Part shown: one piece after another, positions 31,281 to 40,359 of the stretch
How positions within the stretch are numbered: the stretch's first letter is position 1
Layout: each line of letters begins with the position of its first letter
From: Alphaproteobacteria bacterium 32-64-14
GTDB lineage: Bacteria > Pseudomonadota > Alphaproteobacteria > Caulobacterales > Hyphomonadaceae
Assembly: GCA_002280725.1 (NCBI GenBank)
Contig: NCEM01000001.1
Span: 1-64,000, forward strand
DNA: 64,000 nt
Reading direction: 5' to 3'
Made by a program: the position numbers and the translations under genes
Notes under the pieces: model-generated
What the model saw: the letters and a program-made list of their open reading frames with translations, nothing else
Told to the model about the DNA's origin: nothing
Databases searched by the model: none

Positions 31281-33937
31281 TGGCCGAAGCCGGCGTCCGT
31301 ACCACATGCCCCTATTGCGGCGTCGGTTGCGGCCTGCGTGGTGAGGCGACGGCGGATCGCTCCCTCAGGATCACGCCGGATCACCAACACCCGGCCAACC
31401 AGGGCCGCATCTGCTCGAAGGGCGCAGCGCTCGGTGAAACCACGGGACTGGAAGGCCGGCTGCTACACCCCGCCATAGGTGATCGCGCCGTCAGCTGGCG
31501 TCGCGCCATCGATCATGTCGCGCGGCGCTTCAAACGCACGATTGACAAGCATGGCCCAGATTCAGTGGCCTTCTACGTGTCGGGCCAGCTGCTCACCGAG
31601 GACTACTACGCCGCCAACAAGCTGATGAAGGGCTTCATCGGCTCGGGCAATATCGACACCAACTCGCGCCTTTGCATGGCCTCGGCGGTGGCGGCGCACA
31701 CACAAGCCTTTGGCGGCGACTATGTGCCCGGCTGCTACGAAGACATCGATCTTGCGGACCTTGTCGTCATGTCAGGCCACAACGCAGCCTGGACACATCC
31801 GGTGCTCTATCGCCGCATGGAGGCCGCGCGCGCCCGCGGCCAGCGCCATGTCGTGATCGATCCGCGACGCACCGAAACAGCTGATGCGGCTGATATCCAC
31901 CTGCCGCTTGCGCCGCAAACGGACGTGCGCCTGTGGAACGGCCTGCTCGCTGACCTTATCCGGCGCGGCGCCGCCGACAGGATATGGATCGCGGATCATG
32001 TCGCCGGCTTCGATACGGTTCTCGCCAGCCTTGCCGCCGCCGACCAGTCACATTCCGCCATCGCCGCTGATTGCGGCGTCGACGAAGACCTGCTCCGCCG
32101 CTTCTATACGCTGTTCGCCGAAACGCCGCGGACCGTTTCGTTGTTCTCGATGGGCGCCAACCAGTCAGCGCAGGGTGTCGCCAAGGGGCTCGCCATCCTC
32201 AACGCGCATCTCGCCACCGGGCGCATAGGAAAGCCCGGCGCTTGCCCCTTCTCGATCACCGGCCAGCCCAATGCCATGGGCGGACGCGAGGTCGGCGGGC
32301 TTGCCTCGACCCTGGCGGCGCACATGGGGTTCACCGATGAGAACAGCGACCGGGTGAAGCGCTTCTGGTCATCGCCAACGATCGCCCGCAACCCCGGCCT
32401 CAAGGCCGTCGACATGTTCGAAGCGATCCATGACGGCCGCATCAAGGCCGTCTGGATCATGGCGACCAATCCGGTTGTCAGTCTGCCGAACGCCACGCGC
32501 GTGCGAGAAGCGCTGCGCCGCTGCCCGCTCGTGGTGGTTTCGGACTGCATGGCGGAGACAGACACAACAGCGTTCGCGCATGTGAAGCTTCCCGCTCTGG
32601 CGTGGGGTGAGAAAGACGGCACCGTCACGAACTCCGAGCGCCGCATCTCCCGCCAGCGTGCGCTCTTCCCCGCCCCGGGGCTCGCTCGCGCGGACTGGAA
32701 AATCATTGCTGACGTCGCCCAGGCCATGGGCCACATCGATGCCTTCGCATGGCGCAATGCTGCGGACATCTTCCGCGAGTATGCCCGTCTTACGGCTTAC
32801 GAAAACACCGGCCGCCTGCTCGACCTGTCCTCGCTGATCGGCTTGACGGATGCCGGATACGAGACACTTGAACCCACCCAATGGCCGATGCGTGCGGGCC
32901 GTGGCGTGGCGCGGCTGTTCGCCGATGGCCGCTTTTCGACACCTGATGGTCGCGCCCGCATGATCGCGGTCGAACCAAAGGGACCTGCTGACCCCGTCAA
33001 CCTGCGCTATCCCCTATCCCTCAACACCGGCCGCATTCGCGACCAGTGGCATACCATGACGCGCACAGCCTTGGCGCCAGGCCTCTCCCGGCACATCCCC
33101 GAACCCTATGTCGAGATCCATCCGCTCGACGCCGCCCCGGCGGGCATTGTCGATGGCCGCCTCACCTGCGTCGAGACATCGCGCGGCGAAGCCGTGGTCG
33201 TCGCGCGCGTGAGCGATCGTCAACGGCGCGGCTCCATCTTCATGCCCATGCACTGGACGGACGCCTTCGCGCCAAGCGGCCGCGCCAATACCACGACGAG
33301 CGGCGCCGTCGACCCCATCTCCGGCCAGCCGGAGTTCAAGCACACGCCTGCCCGCGTCTACGGCTATCGTGAGACGTGGGCAGGCTTCTACATTTCGCGC
33401 GCGCCGGTCTCCACTCCCGCAGACATACCCGTCATCTGGCGCCGAATCCCGCAGGCGAGCGCCCACCTTCACGAATTCGCGGGCCGTGGCTCCGCCGGCG
33501 AACGCGAACAGCTTGCGCGTATCGTATTGAAAGGCGCGAGCGGAGAATGCCTTCGCTTTGAGGATGCGGCGGCCCAGTCGCGCCGGGAAGCCTGGATCGT
33601 GGATGGCCGGCTGGAGCGTATCTTTTTCACCGGCGCGCGCTTGCCGCCGCGCGAATGGCTGGTCGCAGCCTTTCAGGAAGAAACCGTGTCCGACGAGACA
33701 CGCCGTTTCCTGCTTCATGGCAGGGCTCCAGGCGGGCGGCTCGATACAAGCCCGATCGTATGCGCGTGTGCCTGCGTCACGACGCAGGCAATCCTTGCCG
33801 CCATCGGATCGGGCGCACGCACGCTCGACGCCGTCGGCGACGCCACGCGCGCCGGTGTCACGTGCGGCTCGTGCCGCCCCGCGCTTCAGCAAATGATCAA
33901 CGCGACCCAGCCAGAGGAAAAGCGCGATGCAGCCTGA
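31280..33937 (+). CDS. nasA: Assimilatory nitrate reductase catalytic subunit
   Basis: The 885-residue molybdopterin enzyme has N-terminal [4Fe-4S] ligands Cys10, Cys13, Cys17 and Cys45 (TTCPYCGVGCG, GRICSKG). The central MGD-binding domains have VSGQLLTEDYYAANKL, SMGANQSAQGVAKGLAILN and GQPNAMGGREVGG. A C-terminal molybdopterin dinucleotide domain has LNTGRIRDQWHTMTRT. After it, the last about 70 residues form a BFD-like [2Fe-2S] domain (VCACACVTTQAILAAI, VTCGSCRPALQQMI), typical of the NADH-linked NasA class rather than the ferredoxin-dependent NarB class. It reduces nitrate to nitrite in the cytoplasm. It overlaps the next gene by 11 bases. Confidence 0.96.
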   Translation: MAEAGVRTTCPYCGVGCGLRGEATADRSLRITPDHQHPANQGRICSKGAALGETTGLEGRLLHPAIGDRAVSWRRAIDHVARRFKRTIDKHGPDSVAFYVSGQLLTEDYYAANKLMKGFIGSGNIDTNSRLCMASAVAAHTQAFGGDYVPGCYEDIDLADLVVMSGHNAAWTHPVLYRRMEAARARGQRHVVIDPRRTETADAADIHLPLAPQTDVRLWNGLLADLIRRGAADRIWIADHVAGFDTVLASLAAADQSHSAIAADCGVDEDLLRRFYTLFAETPRTVSLFSMGANQSAQGVAKGLAILNAHLATGRIGKPGACPFSITGQPNAMGGREVGGLASTLAAHMGFTDENSDRVKRFWSSPTIARNPGLKAVDMFEAIHDGRIKAVWIMATNPVVSLPNATRVREALRRCPLVVVSDCMAETDTTAFAHVKLPALAWGEKDGTVTNSERRISRQRALFPAPGLARADWKIIADVAQAMGHIDAFAWRNAADIFREYARLTAYENTGRLLDLSSLIGLTDAGYETLEPTQWPMRAGRGVARLFADGRFSTPDGRARMIAVEPKGPADPVNLRYPLSLNTGRIRDQWHTMTRTALAPGLSRHIPEPYVEIHPLDAAPAGIVDGRLTCVETSRGEAVVVARVSDRQRRGSIFMPMHWTDAFAPSGRANTTTSGAVDPISGQPEFKHTPARVYGYRETWAGFYISRAPVSTPADIPVIWRRIPQASAHLHEFAGRGSAGEREQLARIVLKGASGECLRFEDAAAQSRREAWIVDGRLERIFFTGARLPPREWLVAAFQEETVSDETRRFLLHGRAPGGRLDTSPIVCACACVTTQAILAAIGSGARTLDAVGDATRAGVTCGSCRPALQQMINATQPEEKRDAA

Positions 33938-34721
33938 CCGCACGATATCCCGCCCGATGGGTCGTGTCCGCCTCGTCGGCGCGGGTCCGGGTTCAGCGGA
34001 CCTGCTGACCCTTCGCGCCCTGAAGGCCATCGAAACAGCTGACGTGATCCTGTTCGACGCGCTCGTCGGCGACGACATCCGCGCCCTTTTCCCGGCAAGG
34101 GCCCGCTGCGTGGAGGTAGGCAAACGCGGTCACTGTCCCTCGACGCCACAGGATTTCATCAATCGCGTGATGCTAAAATTCGCGCGCGCAGGCGCCGAGG
34201 TGGTACGTCTCAAGGGAGGCGACCCTTCGATCTTTGGCCGCGCCGCCGAGGAGCGCGCTTATCTCGAAAGTCATGGCGTAGCGGTGGAGGTTGTTCCGGG
34301 CATCACCACCGCGTCGGCCGCAGCCGCCGAGTTCGGCTTCTCTCTGACGACACGCGCCGGCGCGCGCCGGGTCGTTCTCGCAACCGGCCGCACGCTCGAT
34401 GGAGCATCCTCCGACTGGGCCACGATGGCGAACCCGTCCACCACGCTCTGTCTCTACATGGGCTGCGCCGACATCGCTTCAATTTCGCAGCAGTTGATTC
34501 AAGCGGGTATGCCGCCGTCAACGCCAGCGATCGCAGCGCTTGACGTATCCCGCCCTGGCTCGCGCCTTGTTGCCTCGACGATTGGCAAGATCGCTATCGA
34601 TCTCGCTCGCGAGCAGATCGCAGCGCCCGTATTCATCTGCATCGGCAAGGCTTGCAGCGACGCGACTATCGCCGGGCGCGAAGTATCGCTTCGGCGCGTC
34701 GAAGGTCTTCAGGCGTGTTGA
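33927..34721 (+). CDS. cobA: Uroporphyrinogen-III C-methyltransferase
   Basis: The 264-residue protein has both SUMT signatures: VRLVGAGPGSADLLTLRAL near the N-terminus and VVRLKGGDPSIFGRAAEE in the middle, then VVPGITTASAAAAEFGF. It methylates uroporphyrinogen III at C2 and C7 with S-adenosylmethionine, giving precorrin-2, the precursor of siroheme and cobalamin. As last gene of the nitrate/nitrite reductase operon it probably feeds NirB siroheme. It has no CysG-type dehydrogenase/ferrochelatase domain, so the last two siroheme steps must be elsewhere. Its 3' end overlaps convergent mobA by 56 bases. The in-frame ATG at 33957 is an alternative start. Confidence 0.93.
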   Translation: MQPDRTISRPMGRVRLVGAGPGSADLLTLRALKAIETADVILFDALVGDDIRALFPARARCVEVGKRGHCPSTPQDFINRVMLKFARAGAEVVRLKGGDPSIFGRAAEERAYLESHGVAVEVVPGITTASAAAAEFGFSLTTRAGARRVVLATGRTLDGASSDWATMANPSTTLCLYMGCADIASISQQLIQAGMPPSTPAIAALDVSRPGSRLVASTIGKIAIDLAREQIAAPVFICIGKACSDATIAGREVSLRRVEGLQAC

Positions 34722-35256
34722 CGTTTAGAAACACATCCGGATCGCCGAACTTCACGCGCTTGAACCCTGCCCTGGCCAACACGTCGCGCACGGCGGGGTG
34801 GCTATCAGCCAACTCGGCCCGCAGCCACGGCGCCAGATCGCTGCGCCAGATCGACACCAGCGGCTGCAGGCCATCAGGCGTTTCCGCACAAGCGACACGT
34901 ATTCCCGATGATGCAACTGCTTGGAGCTGCTGCACGACATCGGACGTTAGAAGTGGCGTGTCGCACGGCGCGACCATCACAAACGTCGCGTTTTCACCGA
35001 CCGCCCATTCAAGCGCCGCACAGACACCGGACAATGGCCCCGCCGGAAAACCAGGTGGGTCGGTCAGCGCCGCGGCGGCAATCGCGTCCGCAGCTTCCGC
35101 GTCGCCAACCATCGCAATCGCTCTGGAACACGGACGCAATGCCTGCGCGACATGCGCCACCAGAGATTTTCCATCGAGCATGACGAGCGCCTTGCGGCCG
35201 CCCATTCGCAGACCTGCTCCACCTCCCAGAATTGCTGCGACTGTATTCAACGGCAT
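34666..35256 (-). CDS. mobA: Molybdenum cofactor guanylyltransferase
   Basis: The 196-residue protein from ATG 35256 has the nucleotidyltransferase motif AAILGGGAGLRMGGRKAL, then VMVAPCDTPLLTSDVV and the C-terminal VFLNVNTPEDLRRAE. MobA attaches GMP to molybdopterin, forming the bis-MGD cofactor needed by NasA; the usual L-A-G-G is L-G-G-G here. It converges on cobA with a 56-bp overlap of coding ends, an unusual antisense arrangement. Transcription of the nas operon would run over mobA's 3' end, which might lower MobA when nitrate reductase is fully induced; that is inference. Confidence 0.9.
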   Translation of the reverse strand: MPLNTVAAILGGGAGLRMGGRKALVMLDGKSLVAHVAQALRPCSRAIAMVGDAEAADAIAAAALTDPPGFPAGPLSGVCAALEWAVGENATFVMVAPCDTPLLTSDVVQQLQAVASSGIRVACAETPDGLQPLVSIWRSDLAPWLRAELADSHPAVRDVLARAGFKRVKFGDPDVFLNVNTPEDLRRAEAILRARR

Positions 35257-35343
35257 GGCGCGCCATCTGACACGCGGCATGGATCAAAGCCAATATGGTT
35301 TGGCGCCGATGGCGATCTAACGCGACATTCAAGGAGCTACCGC

Positions 35344-35853
35344 ATGACGCTTGCACAACTGGATACCGTTGCCGGCGGAGGCATTGGCGACGAACAGCGG
35401 ATTTTCGCCTTTGAAGCTGATTTTGCAAAAGACTTGCGCTGTATCCCGATGGTGGTGCGTTTCAAGCTAGACCGCTGTGGCGTAAAGCTGTCGCTCCGGC
35501 AGTGGTCAAAGATGGGTGCGGCGAACCGCATGCGGCTGCTGGCCGCGAGAGGCGACACGGCGAAAGAGACCGAAGCTTTCCGGATTCTGGTCATCGATCT
35601 CGCGACGACGCATTGTCCCGAACCCATCAGGTGGCTGCCAGTCGAGCCGGAGCCGGCGTGGGCGAGCCGTGCGTGCGTTCCCGTGGACATCATCCGGCAG
35701 GCAGCCGCGTCTGGCGTCGCTCCGCCTTCGCCGCAGTGCTGGAACAGGCTCTCAGTCTTGCAGCGCTTCACGCTTCTGAAACTTGCCCGCTCCGATCATG
35801 ACAATCACAACTTCATTCCGGCGATGCGTGAAATGTTGCTGATCCTAACGTGA
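35344..35853 (+). CDS. narM: Nitrate reductase associated protein NarM
   Basis: The 169-residue protein starts at ATG 35344 behind AAGGAGC. It follows the nitrate-reductase-associated protein family (NarM in cyanobacteria): IFAFEADFAKDLRCIPMVVR, FKLDRCGVKLSLRQWSKM, then LSVLQRFTLLKLARSDHDN with HNFIPAMREM at the end. In cyanobacteria NarM is needed for active assimilatory nitrate reductase, perhaps for cofactor insertion or stability. Here it accompanies the BFD-domain NasA type instead of NarB. It is separated from cobA by convergent mobA, so it has its own promoter, not identified. Confidence 0.88.
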   Translation: MTLAQLDTVAGGGIGDEQRIFAFEADFAKDLRCIPMVVRFKLDRCGVKLSLRQWSKMGAANRMRLLAARGDTAKETEAFRILVIDLATTHCPEPIRWLPVEPEPAWASRACVPVDIIRQAAASGVAPPSPQCWNRLSVLQRFTLLKLARSDHDNHNFIPAMREMLLILT

Positions 35854-36060
35854 CGGCGCTCGTCCTGCCCGCCGCATACGGCGGGGCGGATGGATAGCCC
35901 GCCAACGGGGCGTCGTCCGTACGGGTTTCGAGTGCAGATGCGTTCGACAGTATTCGCGGCTGATGTATCGCATTGGCAGAGCGCTGCGGCGCGGCAGGTA
36001 TCCTGACAAACCAGGCTTAACGGTCGCGTGGGCCTGCCGCGCTGTGCTCAAAGGCAGGTG
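35854..36060 (+). other. Structured intergenic stretch, possible small RNA
   Basis: No convincing gene lies in this 207-bp stretch. It is rich in self-complementary pieces (CCGCCGCATACGGCGG, the GCGGCGCGGCAGG and CCTGCCGCGC pair) and is closed on the plus strand by the T-run hairpin at 36061-36081. A small RNA or a long narM 3' end ending at that terminator are both possible. Confidence 0.3.
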
Positions 36061-36260
36061 GGCCGCTGGCGGCCTTTTTTTATCGGCGCGGCGATCAGGC
36101 CGTCGCGGGCGAGCTGGTGGATGTGGCGCGGAAGGATCGCCACACGCTCGGCAAGTTCGCGCTGCTCACGCAGGCCGAGAACGCCGAAGAGTTCGGCAAT
36201 CGAGCGGCGATAGGCGGCGGGCGAGAAGTTGGCGTCCGAACGGACAGTGCGGGAAGACAT
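36048..36260 (-). CDS. Small hypothetical helical protein
   Basis: The 70-residue frame has an ATG at 36260 preceded by AAAGAGA at suitable distance. The sequence is helical and charged (SPAAYRRSIAELFGVLGL, REQRELAERVAILPRHIHQL), with a weak resemblance to a short DNA-binding helical unit (RHIHQLARDGLI) but no family I recognise. The last codons run through the plus-strand terminator, whose T-run encodes its Lys-Lys; this makes the exact end, though not the frame, slightly suspicious. The pattern of residues favours coding. Confidence 0.5.
   Translation of the reverse strand: MSSRTVRSDANFSPAAYRRSIAELFGVLGLREQRELAERVAILPRHIHQLARDGLIAAPIKKGRQRPTCL
36061..36081 (+). terminator. Rho-independent terminator
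   Basis: GGCCG, loop CTGG, CGGCC, then seven T's. It acts on plus-strand transcription coming from narM or from a small RNA in 35854-36060. Confidence 0.8.
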
Positions 36261-36473
36261 AATTGATCTCTTTCACATGAGCAGCCGCTGCGCGCGTAGG
36301 CGCCGCGCGGCCGGATGGCCGGAATGGCGGGTGGCCAGGCCTCGTTCTCAGGCATCAACCACCAAGACGGCACGTTCGTTCCGCGTTCGGGTGCGGCTGC
36401 GGGATCGCGGGTGCGATGCGGTATTGGAATTATGCCGGCAACTCTGCGAGACTAACGCCAGCAGGGGATTCCC

Positions 36474-37307
36474 ATGCGAGACTCGCGCCTCATGGACTTT
36501 ACACGGATGCCCGCCCATCTCTTTCAGCCCGCCAGGGCGAGTGCAGGTCTTGGCGCGCTCGTTCCCGAGCCGGATGCGGCGGTCGATGCAAGCGTGGTGG
36601 CCGAAATCCTGGCGGAGTGTGCGGCGGCGGGGTCGACGCTGATCGTGGGCATCACCGGTTCGGTGGCGGCCGGAAAGTCGACGCTGAGCGCCGCTATCGC
36701 CAGTCACCTGCGTTCGATGCTGCGGATCGAGTCAATTTCGACCGATGGGTTTCTCTATCCCAACGAGACGCTGATCTCGCGCGGGCTCATCATGCGGAAG
36801 GGTTATCCCGAGACGTATGACACGGGCCTGCTATCGGGTGTTCTGCAGCGTGTGCGCTGGGGGCCGGTGCGCGTGCCGGCGTATTCGCATGTCACTTACG
36901 ATCGCGTGCCGGACCTCGATCGCACGATCGACCGGCCCGATATCCTGCTGGTGGAAGGGCTTGGCTTTTCGCTTGGCGCCTATCAGCGCAGTCCGGCGGC
37001 GTTGCTGGACCTGCTGGTCTATATCGATGCGGGCGAGGATGACCTTGAGGCCTGGTATGTCGCGCGCTTCATGAATTTCTGGCGCGAGGCGGAGACGAAC
37101 CCGCAATCCTTCTATGCGCGCTTTCGCGGCATGAGCGAGGCGGAGGCCGAGGCGTTTGCGCGGCAGGTTTGGGCGAGCGTCAACCTGCCCAACGTGCGCG
37201 AGAATATCGCGCCGGTGAAGCGCGAGGCGGATATCGTGCTGACGAAAGCGGCGGATCATTCGATGACACTGACCCTGCCCGCGTTCGGCGGACGGGCGAA
37301 CGGATAA
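36474..37307 (+). CDS. coaA: Type I pantothenate kinase
   Basis: The 277-residue P-loop kinase has Walker A GITGSVAAGKST (residues 59-70). It also has the CoaA-specific blocks ISTDGFLYPNETLISRGL, MRKGYPETYD and PAYSHVTYDRVPD, plus the DILLVEGLGF strand. The enzyme phosphorylates pantothenate, the first step of coenzyme A synthesis, and is usually inhibited by CoA. It is about 40 residues shorter than the Escherichia coli enzyme at the N-terminus. ATG 36492 is an alternative start. panD, also of this pathway, lies 3 kb downstream, though not in the same operon. Confidence 0.95.
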   Translation: MRDSRLMDFTRMPAHLFQPARASAGLGALVPEPDAAVDASVVAEILAECAAAGSTLIVGITGSVAAGKSTLSAAIASHLRSMLRIESISTDGFLYPNETLISRGLIMRKGYPETYDTGLLSGVLQRVRWGPVRVPAYSHVTYDRVPDLDRTIDRPDILLVEGLGFSLGAYQRSPAALLDLLVYIDAGEDDLEAWYVARFMNFWREAETNPQSFYARFRGMSEAEAEAFARQVWASVNLPNVRENIAPVKREADIVLTKAADHSMTLTLPAFGGRANG

Positions 37308-37316
37308 GCGCCGATC

Positions 37317-38723
37317 CTAGATACCGTAGCCGCGCGTGCTGTCAGCGGCGGAGAGACGCTCGGCCAGGGCGCGGCTTTGCGCGAGGATTTCGGGAACTGC
37401 GGTAACTTCCCAGAACTCCGGGCGCGTGAGCGGGCCGATGGCGAACAGCCAATCCGAGGCGAGACCATCGGCGGCGATGGTGGCGCACGCGCTGGTTTCG
37501 ATGCCGAGGCCGAGCGCATCACGGCGCACATAGCCGCGCGCCAGCGCATCACCCACAATCGGGCTTGAACGCTGCTCGACATCGGTCGTCGGGCCGGTGC
37601 AGTTGATGACGTGATGGGCGCGAAGGCGCGATGTTGAGCCGGAGCGCTGGGATATCTCCAGCACGGCAGCGCGGCCGTCTTCGTGCGCGGTTGTGATCCG
37701 GCCGGTGACGACGCTGAGGCCGCCTGAGTCCTGCAGGCGCGCGAGATTGTCGGCGACACGCGGGGCCATGCGGTGGCGGTGCACGTCCCACGCGGCGCGC
37801 AGGTGGCGGAGGAAGCTGCGCTTCTGGGCGCGGCTCCAGCTTTGCCAGATGCGGTGCGTGACGGGGCGCAGCGCATCGATGACGCCCTGCCATGGCGCAC
37901 CTGCAGCGATGGCCTTGCCGATCTCGCCCCTCACCCGATGCATGAGGCTGGCTGGGGAGCCGGGCGCGCCTTCCGGCAGGAAAGGCGCAGCGGGCGGACA
38001 GAGCTGGTGCCGGCGCGGCAGCAGGCCGCGGCGCGAGACGGCGGTGATTGGTGCGGCGTGTCCGCTACGCCGGAGCGCCAGCGTGACATCAACCGCGGTG
38101 AGCCCCGTGCCGACAAGCACGACCGAGTCGTCCGGCGCGATGCGATCAAGTGCGCCTGGGGCCCATGGGTTGGCGATGAAGGCCTGCGCGTTTTCGAGCG
38201 TGGGCAGGCCGATAGGCCCCGGCGATTCATTGCCCGTGGCGAGGATGACAGCGGCTGCATCAAGCTCTGCGCCATCGGCGAGGATCACGCCACGCCGGGG
38301 AGACGGGAGGAAGCTGACAGCCTCGGCCTGGATCCAGTTGAACACACCGCTGCCGATGCTGCGCAGGGCTGTTTCCTCGAGGAAGTCTCCGAAGGCGGCG
38401 CGAGGGGCGAACACATCCTCGATACGGCCACCAGCCTCGGCCAGCGCTTGATCGAGATCGTACTTGCTCGCATTGGCCGCCAGCCATTCGCGAAACGCCG
38501 GCTCGGAGCCGGTCTCGAGGCGCTTGGCGGGCACGTTCAGCACATGGCCTGACGCGAACTCGCCATACGCCAGACCTGGCCCGCGGCGCAGCGAGCGCTC
38601 GATCACCAGCACGCTGGCTTGCGGGCACAGCTTGCGCACCTGCAGCGCGCATAACAGACCGCTGAGGCCACCGCCGACGATGACCACGGTCTGCGTGGGA
38701 TGCGTGATGGCGTGTGCGGCCAT
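37317..38723 (-). CDS. FAD/NAD(P)-binding protein
   Basis: The 468-residue flavoprotein from ATG 38723 has an N-terminal dinucleotide fold VVIVGGGLSGLLCALQVRKL, then RGPGLAYGEFASGHVLNVPA, which is diagnostic of the FAD-NAD(P)-binding (NAD_binding_9) family. Its second fold is VVLVGTGLTAVDVTLALRRS. A late INCTGPTTDV strand and GLASDWLFAIGPLTRPEFWE complete it. Members resemble hydroxylases and adenylyl-sulfate-type oxidoreductases, and their reactions are mostly unknown. It converges on coaA, nine bases apart. No ferredoxin or partner is adjacent. Confidence 0.87.
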   Translation of the reverse strand: MAAHAITHPTQTVVIVGGGLSGLLCALQVRKLCPQASVLVIERSLRRGPGLAYGEFASGHVLNVPAKRLETGSEPAFREWLAANASKYDLDQALAEAGGRIEDVFAPRAAFGDFLEETALRSIGSGVFNWIQAEAVSFLPSPRRGVILADGAELDAAAVILATGNESPGPIGLPTLENAQAFIANPWAPGALDRIAPDDSVVLVGTGLTAVDVTLALRRSGHAAPITAVSRRGLLPRRHQLCPPAAPFLPEGAPGSPASLMHRVRGEIGKAIAAGAPWQGVIDALRPVTHRIWQSWSRAQKRSFLRHLRAAWDVHRHRMAPRVADNLARLQDSGGLSVVTGRITTAHEDGRAAVLEISQRSGSTSRLRAHHVINCTGPTTDVEQRSSPIVGDALARGYVRRDALGLGIETSACATIAADGLASDWLFAIGPLTRPEFWEVTAVPEILAQSRALAERLSAADSTRGYGI

Positions 38724-38833
38724 GGCGGCTGAATCGCTCCCTTTCCCCAGACATAGCACCGCCGCGAGGCATACCTAGGCCTATTGTTCCCCGCCACTTC
38801 TCCTTCGCCCGCGCCACCGATAGACTGGCAGCC

Positions 38834-39418
38834 ATGACGACGACGGTCGCGCCCGTGAAACGCAGCACCACGCTGCTTTACCTGCTCGGCATCGTGCTGA
38901 GCGCGCCGCCCTTGATCAGCCTGATCCATCGCCAGTGGGGAATCCCCATGGCGCCGGACGTGGAACAGCTGGTGACGGGCTATCGCACGCTCTCGACGGC
39001 GCTGTCGGATGTGATCCATGCGCCGCTCAAGCCCTTCATGGTTCCCCCGCCCCCGCTGATCGACATCCACATTCTCTCGTTCGCGGGGATGGGGATGATG
39101 ACGATGGCGCTGGAGGCGCCGGGCGGGAAGAAGGATGCGTGGCACGCGGCTGTGTGGAGCGTGTCGTCGTTCGTGATGGCGTGGTTTCTGGTGGGCGTTC
39201 TCGTGATGGGCGCCATCCTCGCAAAGCTGATTTCCAATCCACTGACGCCCTTCCGCTCGGACCACTACATCGAGACAACGCCGACGCTTGAAGGGCCGAT
39301 GGGCCGGCTGCGCCGCGAGCGCGACATGCGGCTGGAGCGCGACCTCGGGCGCGTGATGCTGTTGTCGCTTTTGATGGTGGGCGGATATTTCGCGATCAAC
39401 GCGCTGTTGCTGAAATAA
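38834..39418 (+). CDS. Unknown inner-membrane protein
   Basis: The 194-residue protein has three to four hydrophobic segments: TTLLYLLGIVLSAPPLISLI near the start, ILSFAGMGMMTMALEA, VWSVSSFVMAWFLVGVLVMG and a final VMLLSLLMVGGYFAINALLL. A charged amphipathic stretch (RLRRERDMRLERDLGRV) lies before the last helix. I do not recognise the family. It is divergent from the FAD protein gene. The start at ATG 38834 places the first helix about 13 residues in. Confidence 0.7.
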   Translation: MTTTVAPVKRSTTLLYLLGIVLSAPPLISLIHRQWGIPMAPDVEQLVTGYRTLSTALSDVIHAPLKPFMVPPPPLIDIHILSFAGMGMMTMALEAPGGKKDAWHAAVWSVSSFVMAWFLVGVLVMGAILAKLISNPLTPFRSDHYIETTPTLEGPMGRLRRERDMRLERDLGRVMLLSLLMVGGYFAINALLLK

Positions 39419-39586
39419 CCGGGCGGCATTCGCCGCAACGGGAAGGCCTTGTCGCCAGCCCGCCATCGCGCGCCGCCAGTTCGGGCTGGCCATGCCACAG
39501 CGCCGCCCTATTTCACCAGAGAATCCGATCATATGCCCGGGATAACGCCCCCACCCGGACTGACAGAGACCCAGAAAGGTCACCCG

Positions 39587-40345
39587 ATGAAACGCCTTGC
39601 CTCCGCCCTGTTCGTCGCCACTGCTCTGGCGGGCTGTGCGACCGCGCCCATGGCGATGGCCCAACCGCCTGCCCCGAATGGACCCCCGATGATGCCTCCG
39701 ATGAGTGCGATCCAGCCTGAAACCACAATCACGCTCAGCGGCGTGGGCACGGTGGACCATGCGCCGGACATCGCGATCATCAGTGTTGGCGTGAGCGTCG
39801 AGGCCAAGACGGCCTCCGATGCGATGCAGCAACAGGCGACGCAGATGGCCGGCGTGTTCGCCGCCGTGAAAGCCGCCGGCATCGCCGATCGCGACATGCA
39901 GACGGGCAACATCTCGCTGAACCCGGTGTACGAGTATCCGAACAATGCGCGCCCGCGCCTCACCGGCTACCAGGCCAACAACCAGATCACGATCAAGGTC
40001 CGCAAGCTCGACACGCTGGGCAAGACGCTGGACGCCGTTGTGAAGGGTGGCGGCAACACGATCAACGGCATTTCGTTCTCGATCGACCAGCCGGAGAAAT
40101 TCCAGAACGACGCGCGCATCGAGGCGATCAAGGACGCCGCCGCCAAGGCCGAGCTTTACGCCCAAGCGGTCGGCTACAGGGTCAAGCGCATCGTGACGAT
40201 CAGCGAGCAGGAGTTCTATCCGCAGCCGGTGCCGATGATGGCGATGCGCCTGCAGGACGCAGGCGGCGCGCCCGAAACGCAGATCGCGGCGGGCGAAGTC
40301 TCGCTGACGCAGACCGTGAACGTGGTGTTCGAACTGACGAAGTAG
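39587..40345 (+). CDS. SIMPL domain (DUF541) lipoprotein
   Basis: The 252-residue protein from ATG 39587 has a signal with lipobox L-A-G-C (Cys17). A SIMPL domain follows: TITLSGVGTVDHAPDIAIIS, SDAMQQQATQMAGVFAAVKA, RLTGYQANNQITIKVR and the helical DAAAKAELYAQAVGYRV. SIMPL (DUF541) proteins occur in the periplasm and outer membrane; roles include stress protection (YggE in Escherichia coli) but no reaction is known. A tract of GGGAATA repeats follows the stop. It shows no operon link. Confidence 0.88.
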   Translation: MKRLASALFVATALAGCATAPMAMAQPPAPNGPPMMPPMSAIQPETTITLSGVGTVDHAPDIAIISVGVSVEAKTASDAMQQQATQMAGVFAAVKAAGIADRDMQTGNISLNPVYEYPNNARPRLTGYQANNQITIKVRKLDTLGKTLDAVVKGGGNTINGISFSIDQPEKFQNDARIEAIKDAAAKAELYAQAVGYRVKRIVTISEQEFYPQPVPMMAMRLQDAGGAPETQIAAGEVSLTQTVNVVFELTK

Positions 40346-40359
40346 CGCGCTACGCGCGA

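Noticed and set aside
35940..36060. tRNA-like words (GGCAGAGCGCTG, GGTTTCGAGTG)
   Set aside because: They do not combine into a cloverleaf with acceptor stem and CCA.
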